A stretch of 10,937 nucleotides of DNA from Sphingomonadales bacterium (GTDB lineage: Bacteria; Pseudomonadota; Alphaproteobacteria; Sphingomonadales; Sphingomonadaceae), in NCBI GenBank assembly GCA_017304125.1, contig JAFKLV010000286.1, positions 1 through 10,937 on the forward strand, read 5' to 3'. Of the stretch, positions 1 through 7,604 are shown piece after piece (within the stretch, counting starts at the first letter, position 1; each line of letters begins with the position of its first letter). The notes below the pieces were generated by a model. The model made no database searches and had not been told where the DNA came from. It saw only the letters and a list, made by a program, of their open reading frames with translations. The position numbers were made by a program, and so were the translations under genes.

Positions 1-39
1 ACGATCCTCGCCGCCGAGCGGGTGCCGGACTGGTTGTGA
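1..39 (+). CDS. 3' end of an unidentified upstream gene
   Basis: Only the last 12 codons and a TGA stop are inside the window; they read TILAAERVPDWL. This is too short to assign to a family. The reason to believe it is coding is its junction: its TGA (37-39) overlaps the GTG start of the next gene (36-38) as GTGA, and the identical overlap is used at the next gene junction. It is therefore probably the upstream member of the same operon as the siroheme gene. I do not guess a function. Confidence 0.5.
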   Translation, partial: TILAAERVPDWL

Positions 40-785
40 CGCTCGCCAGCCTTCCCCTGTTCGTCAGCCTCACCGGGCGGCCGGTGATCCTGATCGGGGA
101 AGGCGAGACGGCGGACGCGAAGCGGCGCCTGCTCGAACGCGCCGGGGCGCGGGTGGTGGCCGAGGCCGAGGCCGCTGCGCTGGCGATCGTCGTCGATGAT
201 GACGGCGCGGTCGCGCGGCTTCGGGCGCGCGGGGTGCTGGTCAATGCGGTCGACCGCCCCGATTTGTGCGATTTCACCCTGCCGGCGATCGTCGATCGCG
301 CGCCGGTGATCGTCGCGATCGGCACCGGCGGCGCGTCGGCCGGGCTGGCGGCGGCGCTCCGGCAGCGGCTGGAGGCTGTGCTGCCGGCGCGGCTCGGGCG
401 GCTGGCCGAGGCGCTGCATGCCGCGCGCGGCGCGTGGCGCGCGCGTTACCCCGAGGCGGGCGAGCGGCGGCGCGCGATCGGCGCGGCGCTGGGGTCGGGC
501 GCGGCGCTCGATCCGCTCCGCGACCACGGCGACGCGCCCGATGCGGGGCCGGTCGACGCGCGCGTCGCGGCAGGGATCGTTGCCCTCAGATTGCGCTCCG
601 TCGACCCCGACGATCTGACATTGCGCGAAGCGCGGCTGCTGGCGCATGCCGATCGCGTGACGCATCGCCCGGGGGTGCCGCGCGCTATTCTCGATCGTGC
701 GCGGGCGGATGCGGCGCGGATCGAATGCGCCGCGCCGCCGTTGGACGCAGATTCGGGTTTGACCGTCGACGTGGAGATGCTGTGA
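36..785 (+). CDS. Siroheme synthase N-terminal-type protein (precorrin-2 dehydrogenase / sirohydrochlorin ferrochelatase) with degenerate methyltransferase tail
   Basis: This 249-residue protein matches the N-terminal half of CysG. That domain oxidises precorrin-2 to sirohydrochlorin with NAD+ and then inserts Fe2+ to make siroheme, the cofactor of sulfite and nitrite reductases. Visible landmarks are the start LPLFVSLTGRPVILIG, the dinucleotide-binding loop GEGETADAK (residues 21-29), and NAVDRPDLCDF with Asp73 aligning to the catalytic Asp104 of enterobacterial CysG. PAIVDRAPVIVAIGTGG (about 83-99) follows. By my alignment Thr97 sits where Salmonella CysG has its phosphorylated Ser128. Residues about 181-233 keep the pattern of a SUMT domain start (DPDDLTLREARLLAHAD), but the glycine-rich SAM loop is absent and the rest of the domain is missing. 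The GTG start overlaps the upstream stop. The end overlaps the transporter gene by 4 bases, indicating coupling. The domain call is firm; full bifunctional activity is inferred. Confidence 0.88.
   Translation: MTLASLPLFVSLTGRPVILIGEGETADAKRRLLERAGARVVAEAEAAALAIVVDDDGAVARLRARGVLVNAVDRPDLCDFTLPAIVDRAPVIVAIGTGGASAGLAAALRQRLEAVLPARLGRLAEALHAARGAWRARYPEAGERRRAIGAALGSGAALDPLRDHGDAPDAGPVDARVAAGIVALRLRSVDPDDLTLREARLLAHADRVTHRPGVPRAILDRARADAARIECAAPPLDADSGLTVDVEML
773..776 (+). promoter_or_regulatory. Ribosome binding site of the ZntB-type transporter gene
   Basis: GGAG lies inside the last codons of the siroheme gene, 5 bases before the GTG at 782. It decides the start of the transporter, because the same frame stays open far upstream (to about 266) only as an out-of-frame shadow of the siroheme gene. 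Starting at GTG 782 also gives the 4-base GTGA overlap already seen at position 36. Confidence 0.6.
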
Positions 786-1735
786 GCGGGTTCGGCTATC
801 GTATCGACAATGGTGTGGCACGGCGCATCACCGTCAAGGAAGCGCTGGATTGTACCGCGGGGATGGTCTGGGTCCATCTGCCCAGCACCGGCGACACCAC
901 CAAGACCTGGCTGCGCGACGAGGCCAAGCTGTCCGAGCATCTCGTCGAGGCGCTGACCGCGCAGGAAACGCGCCCGCGCTGCGACGGCTATGAAACCGGC
1001 GCTTATCTCAACCTGCGCGGGCGGAGCGAGGAGGAGGTCTATCCGTCGGACCTGCTCGCCTCGGTGCGCATCTGGGCGACCAAGGGCCGGGTGATCTCGG
1101 TAACGCGCAAGCATCTTGTCGCCACCGATGTGGTGGAACAGGCGGTGAAGGACGGCAGCGCCGACGATCCCGGCGATCTGATCACCAGCTTCGCCACCGC
1201 AATCACCAACGATCTCGATCCGGTGGTGTCCGAGCTGGGTGACCAGATCGACGATTGCGAGCAGGAGCTGGATGCCGATCGCGTCTATGAGCTGCGCCGC
1301 AAGGTGACGCGGGCGCGGATCGCGGCGATCGGCTATCGCCGCTTCCTCAATCCGCAGCGCGCCGCGCTCGACAAGCTCGCGCAATTGCAGGGCGACTGGC
1401 TGAGCGAGGACGATCGCGCGCATGTCGCCGCCGCCGCCGATCGCGCCGCGCGGATGGCCGAGGAACTGGAGGCGATCCGCGAGCGCGCCAGCCTGATCCA
1501 CGAGACATTGACCGACCTGCGCGCCGAACTGATCGATACGCGCAGCCTGATCATCGCGATCGCGGCGATGGTGTTCCTGCCGCTGACCTTCATCACCGGG
1601 CTGTACGGGATGAACGTCTCCGGGCTGCCCTATGCGCAAAAGCCGTGGGCGTTCGACGCGATCATGATCGCCTGCGTTGCGATTTCGGTTGGAATCATCG
1701 CCTATTTTCTGCGCCGCCACTGGTTCCGCGCCTGA
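782..1735 (+). CDS. zntB: ZntB/CorA-family divalent metal ion transporter
   Basis: This 317-residue inner-membrane transporter belongs to the CorA superfamily and most resembles ZntB, which moves Zn2+ and related cations as a homopentamer. E. coli ZntB is about 327 residues, so the length fits. The N-terminal cytoplasmic domain carries ALTAQETRPRC, parallel to the ALAGESTRPRV region of E. coli ZntB. Long charged helices follow (about 165-250, including LNPQRAALDKLAQL), forming the stalk. The first transmembrane helix (about 254-275, ending FLPLTFITGLYG) leads into the signature GMN at 276-278. The second helix is about 293-311, with a basic C-terminus RRHWFRA. The signature reads GMNVSGLPY, where E. 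coli ZntB has GVNLGGIPG. Metal specificity and transport direction cannot be read from the sequence. The gene overlaps the ferrochelatase-type gene by 4 bases, so coexpression is likely. The symbol reflects family resemblance, not proven orthology. Confidence 0.88.
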   Translation: MSGFGYRIDNGVARRITVKEALDCTAGMVWVHLPSTGDTTKTWLRDEAKLSEHLVEALTAQETRPRCDGYETGAYLNLRGRSEEEVYPSDLLASVRIWATKGRVISVTRKHLVATDVVEQAVKDGSADDPGDLITSFATAITNDLDPVVSELGDQIDDCEQELDADRVYELRRKVTRARIAAIGYRRFLNPQRAALDKLAQLQGDWLSEDDRAHVAAAADRAARMAEELEAIRERASLIHETLTDLRAELIDTRSLIIAIAAMVFLPLTFITGLYGMNVSGLPYAQKPWAFDAIMIACVAISVGIIAYFLRRHWFRA

Positions 1736-1807
1736 GCCTGCGCACGAATTTACACTGTTTCCTGCTGGACTTACGGCGCTTTTCATCGATAGCTTCGCCG
1801 CGGTCTC

Positions 1808-1814
1808 GGGAGGA
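1808..1814 (+). promoter_or_regulatory. Ribosome binding site of the alpha-2-macroglobulin gene
   Basis: GGGAGGA is a strong Shine-Dalgarno sequence. Its GGAGG core ends 6 bases before ATG 1820 but only 3 bases before the in-frame TTG at 1817. This favours ATG 1820 as the start. Confidence 0.7.
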
Positions 1815-1819
1815 CATTG

Positions 1820-4800
1820 ATGAAGCTTGCCGCCAAGCTCGCCCTGCTCGCACTGGCCATCGCGCCGGTCGCGGCGCTCAGTGACAATGCGCCTCGCGTG
1901 ATCCTCGCGCAGCCGGGTATCGGCGGTGGCGCGATCGAGCGTTTCACGTTGCGCTTCAGCCAGCCGATGGCGCCGCTCGGCGATCCGCGCGCCGCCGCGC
2001 CGGCCACCGCCGAATGTTCGGTCGCGGGGCAGGGGCGCTGGGTCGACCAGCAGACCTGGGTCTATGAATTCACCCAGCCGCTGCCGGGCGGGACGACGTG
2101 CCGCTTCAAGACGGTCGACGGGCTGAAGAGCGTCGCGGGCTATGCGCTGGCCGGCGCGCAGAGCTTCACCGTCGATGCCGGCGGGCCGGTGGCGCGCGCG
2201 GTGCTTCCCTCGGGCGGGGGCGACGAGATCGAGGAGGACCAGACCTTCCTCGTCGCGGCCAATATGCCGGCCGATCCGCGCTCGATCGCGGCCAATGCCT
2301 ATTGCGCGGTCGACGGGATCGGCGAGAAGATCCCGGTCGACGTGCTGCCCGCCGATTTGCCGGGCAAGTTGATCGGCGAAATGGGCAAGGACCGCTGGGA
2401 AGTGCGCAACTTCCTGGAGAATGCCGGGCTGCCGGGCGATCTCGCCCAGGCCTCGGCCGCCGATCGCCAGCGCGCGACCGCCGGGGTGGTGGCGCTGAAA
2501 TGCCGCCGCAACCTGCCGCCGGGGCGCGACATGGCACTGGTGTGGGGGGCGAATATCGCCGGCGTCGGCGGCAAGCTCGCCGGGGCGGACCAGCGTTTCG
2601 ATTATAAGGTGCGCAAGCCGTTCGCGGCGCGCTTCGAATGTTCGCGGGTCAATCCGCAGGCGGGGTGCAGCCCGGTCGAAAAGGCGTGGGTGCGCTTCTC
2701 CGCGCCGGTGGCGATGTCGGTCGCGCAGCAAATCCGCATCACTCTGCCCGACGGCAAGAAGATCGCGCCGACCTTCAGCGACGACGAGAAGAAGAAGGCG
2801 ACGATCGCGGACGTGGGCTTCACCCCGCCGCTGCCTTATGCCACCCCGGCCAAGCTGGAATTGCCGCAGGGCGTGAAGGACGAGAGCGGCCGCGCTTTGT
2901 CCAATGCCGAGCGTTTCCCGCTCGATATCCGCTTCGATCGCGCCCCGCCGCTGGTGAAATTCGCCGCGCCGTTCGGCATCCTCGAGGCGAAGGAAGGCGG
3001 CGTGCTGCCGGTGACGGTGCGCAATGTCGAACCGGCGCTGCAGGGGCGCAATCTCACCGTCGCCGGGCAGGCGTTGCACGTCGCCGACAAGGACGGCGAG
3101 GTGGCGGACTGGCTGCGCCGCGTCTCCGTCGCGGGCGATACGCGCTACGAATCGGTCAAGCACGGCGAGGAAACGGTCGAGGTCAATCACACCGGCGATA
3201 CCTCGATCCTCGGCAAGCAGGGCGCGCCGCTCAATGTCGCTTTGCCCGGCAAGGGGCAGGATTTCGAGGTGGTCGGGGTGCCGCTCGGCAAGCCCGGCTT
3301 CTATGTCGTCGAACTGGCCAGCCCGGTGCTCGGCCGCGCCTTGCTCGGGCGCGATGCGCCGCGTTATGTCGCGGCGGCGGCGCTCGTCACCAACATGGCG
3401 GTGCATTTCAAATGGGGCCGTGAACGCAGCCTCGCCTGGGTCACCGCGCCCGACAGCGGCAAGCCGGTCGCCAATGCCAAGGTCGCGGTGACCGACAGCT
3501 GCACCGGCGAGGTGCTGGCGCGCGGCATCACCGATCATTCCGGTGGCCTGTTCGTCGCCGGCGGGCTGCCCGAGCCGGCGACCTATGGCAGCTGCAACGA
3601 GAATTCCTCGACCCATCCGCTGATGGTCTCGGCGCGCGCCGGGGGCGATTTCAGCTTTACGCTGACGCAATGGGGCGACGGCATCCGGCCGTATGATTTC
3701 GACCTGCCTTATGGCTATTCGAAGCCCGACGACGTGTTCCACACCGTGTTCGACCGCGCGCTGGTCCGTGCCGGCGAGACGATCCACATGAAGCATATCG
3801 TGCGCCGCCCGGTCGGCGCGGGGTTCACGATCCCGGCGGGGTTCAGCGGCACCTTGCGGCTGTCGCATCGCGGATCGGACACCGAATTCGATCTGCCGCT
3901 GACGATCGACGCGCATGGCGTCGGCGAAACGACGTGGACCGCGCCGCAGGGCGCGCCGATGGGCGACTACGATCTGCGCGTGATCGCGGGCGATCGCACG
4001 ATCTACACCCAGCAATCGTTCCGGCTCGACGAATATCGCCTGCCGACGATGCGCGCGACGGTGAGCGGGCCGAAGGGGGCGGTGGTGCGCCCCAAGACGG
4101 TGCCGCTCGACCTGTTCGTCGGTTATCTGTCCGGCGGGGGCGCCTCCAATCTGCCGGTCGACATGCGCGTCGGCTGGTTCGCGCATCGCACCACGCCCGA
4201 CGGCTATGAGGCTTATACCTTCGGCGGCCGCGCGGTGCAGGAGGGCGTGAAGCCGCTCAACGGCGATGGCGAGGAGGACGGCCCGACTTTGCCCCCCACG
4301 CAGACGCTGCCCGCGACGCTCGGCGCCGACGGCACCGGGCGCCAGTCGATCGAGGTGCCGCAGGGGCTCGACGGCACGACCGACATGACGGTCGAGATGG
4401 ACTATCAGGATGCCAACGGCCAGACGCTGACCGCTTCGCGGACGATCCCCGTCTTCGCCTCGCGCGTCCAGCTTGGGGTCAAGACCGACGGCTGGCTGAT
4501 GAAGCAGGACGACCTTCGCCTGCGCTTCGTCGCGCTCGACGCCGAGGGCAAGCCGATCAAGGGGCAGAAGATCAATGTCGCGCTGTACAGCCGGCAGATC
4601 CTCACCGCGCGGCGGCGGCTGATCGGCGGCTTCTACGCTTATGACAATCAGATGCGGACGACCAAGCTCGCCGCCTCCTGCGCGGCGACCACCGATGCGC
4701 AGGGGCTGGCGCAATGCGCGGTCGATCCCGGCGTGTCGGGCGAAATCTATGCCGTCGCCACCGCGGCGGACGCCGACGGCAATGTCGCGCGCGCGGTGCG

Positions 4801-7600
4801 CTCGGTGTGGCTGGCGGGCGACGACGATTGGTGGTTCGGCGGCGACAATGGCGACCGGATGGACGTCGTCGCGGAGCAGACCGCCTATAAGGCCGGCGAT
4901 ACCGCGCGCTTCCAGGTGCGGATGCCGTTCCGCTCCGCCACTGCCTTGGTGACGGTGGAGCGCGAGGGCGTGCTGTCGAGCTTCGTCACCGAATTGTCGG
5001 GCAAGGACCCGGTGGTCGAGGTGAAGATGCCGGGGAGCTACGCGCCCGACGTCTATGTCTCGGTGATGGCGGTGCGCGGGCGCGTGACGCAAAGCTGGTG
5101 GGGCTGGTTCAAGAGCCTGTTCGGCGCGCATGACGAGGCGCCGGCGGCGACCGCGGCGGTCGATCTGTCCAAACCCGCCTATCGCCTCGGTATCGCCAAG
5201 GTGAAGGTCGGGTGGGAAGCGCACCAGCTCGGCGTGACGGTGAAGCCCGATCGCGAGCGATATGCCGCGCGCAACACCGCGCAGGTGGCGATTGCGGTGA
5301 CCGGGCCGGACGGCAAGCCGGCGCGCACCGCCGATGTCGCCTTCGCCGCGGTCGATCAGGCGTTGCTCCAGCTCGCCCCCAATGAATCATGGGACGTGCT
5401 GACCGCGATGATGGGCGAGCGCCCGCTGTCGGTGCTCACCGCCACCGCGCAGATGCAGGTGGTCGGCAAGCGGCATTACGGGCGCAAGGCGGTCGAGACC
5501 GGCGGCGGCGGCGGCGCGGATTCGGCCGCGCTCAACCGCGAGAATTTCCAGCCGGTGCTGCTGTGGAAGGGGCGTGTCGCGCTCGATGCGCAGGGCCGGG
5601 CGATCGTGCCGGTGGTGCTCAACGATGCTTTGTCCTCGTTCCGGCTGGTGGCGATCGCTACCGACGGCGCGGACCGCTTCGGGATGGGCGCGACCAATAT
5701 CCGCACCGCGCAGGATCTGTCGCTTTATGCCGGGCTGCCGCCGGTGGTGCGCACCGGGGATCAATATGCCGCGGGCTTCACGCTGCGGAACGGCTCGGAC
5801 AAGCCGATGACGGTGACGGCGGAGGTGGCGCTCACCCCGCGCATCGCCACCGGGCGCCCGCTGACCGTGACGATCCCGGCGGGCGGCGCGGCGCCGATCG
5901 CGTGGAACCTCACCGCGCCGCCGCAGGCGGGCAATTTGCGCTGGCAGGTCAGCGCAAAAACCAGCGACGGGCGCGCCGCCGACAAGGTGACGGTGACGCA
6001 GGAGGTGGTGCCGGCGATACCGGTCGAGGTGTGGGCGGCGACGCTGACGCGGGTCGGGGCGGAAACCTCGATCCCGATCCGCGCGCCGGCCGGCGCGATT
6101 GGCGGGATGGGGTCGGTCGATATCCGGCTCGACGATACGCTCGCGCCGCCGATGGCGGGGGTGCGCGCGTTCATGGCGGCCTATCCCTATCAATGTTTCG
6201 AGCAGAGGATGAGCCGCGTCGTCGCCTTGGGCGATACCGCCGGGTGGAGCCAGCTGGCGGGTGAGATTCCGGTCTATCAGGCGCCCGACGGGCTGTTGCG
6301 TTACTGGCCGAGCGAGAGCCTGCAGGGCTCCGAGGCGCTGACTGCCTATGTGCTGTCGATGGCGGGCGAGGCGGGGCTGCCGATCCCCGAGGCGAGCCGG
6401 ACCAGGATGGTCGAGGGGCTGCGCGCGGTGCTCGACGGGCGGTTGCGGCGCGAGGAATATGGCGATGTGCGGCTCCAGCGGCTCGCCGCCTTCGCCGCGC
6501 TGGCGCGCGCCGGGGCGGCGACCCCGGCGATGCTCGGCCAGATCGGGCTGACCCCGGCGGAAATGCCGACCGCGAGCCTCGCCGATTACCTCCTCGCGCT
6601 CGATCGCGTGCCGGGGATCGCCAATGCGCAGGCATTGCGCGGGGCGGGCGAGACCGCGCTGCGCAGCCGCCTGGTCTATGAAGGGACGCGGCTTGACCTC
6701 AGCGATGCGTCGAACACGCCGTGGTGGCTGATGTCCTCGGCCGACGAAGGTTCGATCAAGGCGCTGCTCGCGGTGCTCGGCAAGCCGGGCTGGCAGGACG
6801 AGGGGCCGAAGATGATGGTCGGCGTCGCGCTCCGCCAGCAGCGCGGGCGGTGGGATACCACCACCGCCAATGCCTGGGGGGCGCTGACCGTGCGGCGCTT
6901 CGCCCAGCTCTATCCGGCGACCGCGATCGCCGGGACGACGACCGCGACCCTCGGGCAGCGTAGCGCGACGTTCGCCTGGCCGCTCGCCGCCGACCGGCGG
7001 CAGGCGTCGTTGCCGCTGCCGGCGGCGCAGGCGCCGCTGGTGCTGCGCCAGTCGGGCGGGGCGGGGCCGTGGGCGAGCGTCTCGGTGCGCGCGGCGGTGC
7101 CGCTCACCCAGCCGCTGTCGGCGGGCTATCGCCTGACGCGCAAGGTCGAGGTGGTCCAGCGCCGCGTTGCCGGGCAGCTGACGCGCGGCGACGTGCTGCG
7201 CATCACGCTGACGGTCGACGCGACGGCTGAGCGCAACTGGGTGGTGATCGACGATCCGATCCCGGGCGGGGCGACGATCGTCGGCGATCTCGGCGGCCAA
7301 TCGAAGATGCTCGCCGATCAGGCGAGCGGCGGCGACGGGGTGAAATTCGGCGCGGTCGATGGCGACGGGAAATTGTGGGACGTCCAGGTCGGCGTCGTTC
7401 CCGCTTATATCGAGCGCGGCAATGCGGCGTGGCGGGCATTCTACGCCTGGGTGCCGCGCGGGCGGTTCCAGGCGTCGTACATGCTGCGGCTGAACGGCGC
7501 CGGGCGCTTCCAGCTGCCGCCGACGCGGGTCGAGGCGATGTATTCGCCGGCGATCCACGCGGCAGTGCCCAATGCGCCGGTGGTGGTGGTGCAGAGATAG
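1820..7600 (+). CDS. Bacterial alpha-2-macroglobulin family protein (thioester protease trap)
   Basis: This 1926-residue protein belongs to the family of E. coli YfhM (1653 residues), which is thought to trap proteases in the periplasm by bait cleavage and thioester attachment. The Sec signal peptide has a hydrophobic core at residues 7-18 and a likely cut after VAA (19). There is no lipobox cysteine, so a soluble periplasmic form is expected rather than the YfhM-type lipoprotein. MG1-like and other beta domains fill about 20-640. The MG2 hallmark FDRALVRAGET begins at 644. The A2M_N_2-type segment WWFGGDNGDRMDVVAEQTAY lies near 1010-1030. A probable bait region spans about 1197-1239 and includes Gly1228-1232. 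RENFQPVLLW begins at 1240, the thioester CFEQ is at 1459-1462, and an alpha-helical thioester domain and C-terminal beta domain follow. There are 11 cysteines, with ten in five close pairs plus Cys1459. The 84-base gap upstream may hold a promoter (TTTACA at 1749-1754, no convincing -10). The gene pairs with pbpC downstream. Confidence 0.93.
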   Translation: MKLAAKLALLALAIAPVAALSDNAPRVILAQPGIGGGAIERFTLRFSQPMAPLGDPRAAAPATAECSVAGQGRWVDQQTWVYEFTQPLPGGTTCRFKTVDGLKSVAGYALAGAQSFTVDAGGPVARAVLPSGGGDEIEEDQTFLVAANMPADPRSIAANAYCAVDGIGEKIPVDVLPADLPGKLIGEMGKDRWEVRNFLENAGLPGDLAQASAADRQRATAGVVALKCRRNLPPGRDMALVWGANIAGVGGKLAGADQRFDYKVRKPFAARFECSRVNPQAGCSPVEKAWVRFSAPVAMSVAQQIRITLPDGKKIAPTFSDDEKKKATIADVGFTPPLPYATPAKLELPQGVKDESGRALSNAERFPLDIRFDRAPPLVKFAAPFGILEAKEGGVLPVTVRNVEPALQGRNLTVAGQALHVADKDGEVADWLRRVSVAGDTRYESVKHGEETVEVNHTGDTSILGKQGAPLNVALPGKGQDFEVVGVPLGKPGFYVVELASPVLGRALLGRDAPRYVAAAALVTNMAVHFKWGRERSLAWVTAPDSGKPVANAKVAVTDSCTGEVLARGITDHSGGLFVAGGLPEPATYGSCNENSSTHPLMVSARAGGDFSFTLTQWGDGIRPYDFDLPYGYSKPDDVFHTVFDRALVRAGETIHMKHIVRRPVGAGFTIPAGFSGTLRLSHRGSDTEFDLPLTIDAHGVGETTWTAPQGAPMGDYDLRVIAGDRTIYTQQSFRLDEYRLPTMRATVSGPKGAVVRPKTVPLDLFVGYLSGGGASNLPVDMRVGWFAHRTTPDGYEAYTFGGRAVQEGVKPLNGDGEEDGPTLPPTQTLPATLGADGTGRQSIEVPQGLDGTTDMTVEMDYQDANGQTLTASRTIPVFASRVQLGVKTDGWLMKQDDLRLRFVALDAEGKPIKGQKINVALYSRQILTARRRLIGGFYAYDNQMRTTKLAASCAATTDAQGLAQCAVDPGVSGEIYAVATAADADGNVARAVRSVWLAGDDDWWFGGDNGDRMDVVAEQTAYKAGDTARFQVRMPFRSATALVTVEREGVLSSFVTELSGKDPVVEVKMPGSYAPDVYVSVMAVRGRVTQSWWGWFKSLFGAHDEAPAATAAVDLSKPAYRLGIAKVKVGWEAHQLGVTVKPDRERYAARNTAQVAIAVTGPDGKPARTADVAFAAVDQALLQLAPNESWDVLTAMMGERPLSVLTATAQMQVVGKRHYGRKAVETGGGGGADSAALNRENFQPVLLWKGRVALDAQGRAIVPVVLNDALSSFRLVAIATDGADRFGMGATNIRTAQDLSLYAGLPPVVRTGDQYAAGFTLRNGSDKPMTVTAEVALTPRIATGRPLTVTIPAGGAAPIAWNLTAPPQAGNLRWQVSAKTSDGRAADKVTVTQEVVPAIPVEVWAATLTRVGAETSIPIRAPAGAIGGMGSVDIRLDDTLAPPMAGVRAFMAAYPYQCFEQRMSRVVALGDTAGWSQLAGEIPVYQAPDGLLRYWPSESLQGSEALTAYVLSMAGEAGLPIPEASRTRMVEGLRAVLDGRLRREEYGDVRLQRLAAFAALARAGAATPAMLGQIGLTPAEMPTASLADYLLALDRVPGIANAQALRGAGETALRSRLVYEGTRLDLSDASNTPWWLMSSADEGSIKALLAVLGKPGWQDEGPKMMVGVALRQQRGRWDTTTANAWGALTVRRFAQLYPATAIAGTTTATLGQRSATFAWPLAADRRQASLPLPAAQAPLVLRQSGGAGPWASVSVRAAVPLTQPLSAGYRLTRKVEVVQRRVAGQLTRGDVLRITLTVDATAERNWVVIDDPIPGGATIVGDLGGQSKMLADQASGGDGVKFGAVDGDGKLWDVQVGVVPAYIERGNAAWRAFYAWVPRGRFQASYMLRLNGAGRFQLPPTRVEAMYSPAIHAAVPNAPVVVVQR

Positions 7601-7604
7601 TGCG

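Noticed and set aside
266..781. An N-terminal extension of the transporter frame back to position 266
   Set aside because: This part is read out of frame through the siroheme gene and gives an Arg/Gly/Ala-rich sequence with no transporter similarity. GTG 782 has a ribosome binding site and gives the expected family length.
1749..1776. A possible promoter before the A2M gene (TTTACA at 1749-1754)
   Set aside because: The only hexamer at suitable spacing is TTACGG, a poor -10. A promoter probably exists in this 84-base gap, but I cannot place it.
446..5224. A 1592-codon open frame on the - strand across the transporter and A2M genes
   Set aside because: It lies opposite well-supported genes, and its translation is dominated by Arg, His, Ala and Gly with no domain. 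Such long antisense frames arise from strong GC bias at third codon positions, which removes stop codons from the opposite strand.
5501..5515. The (GGC)5 tract as a phase-variable microsatellite
   Set aside because: Gains or losses of whole codons would keep the frame, five units is short, and a glycine linker in a bait loop explains it.
5387..7558. A 723-codon open frame on the - strand inside the A2M gene
   Set aside because: It has the same Arg/His-rich low-information composition and no recognisable motif. It is a GC-driven shadow of the A2M gene.
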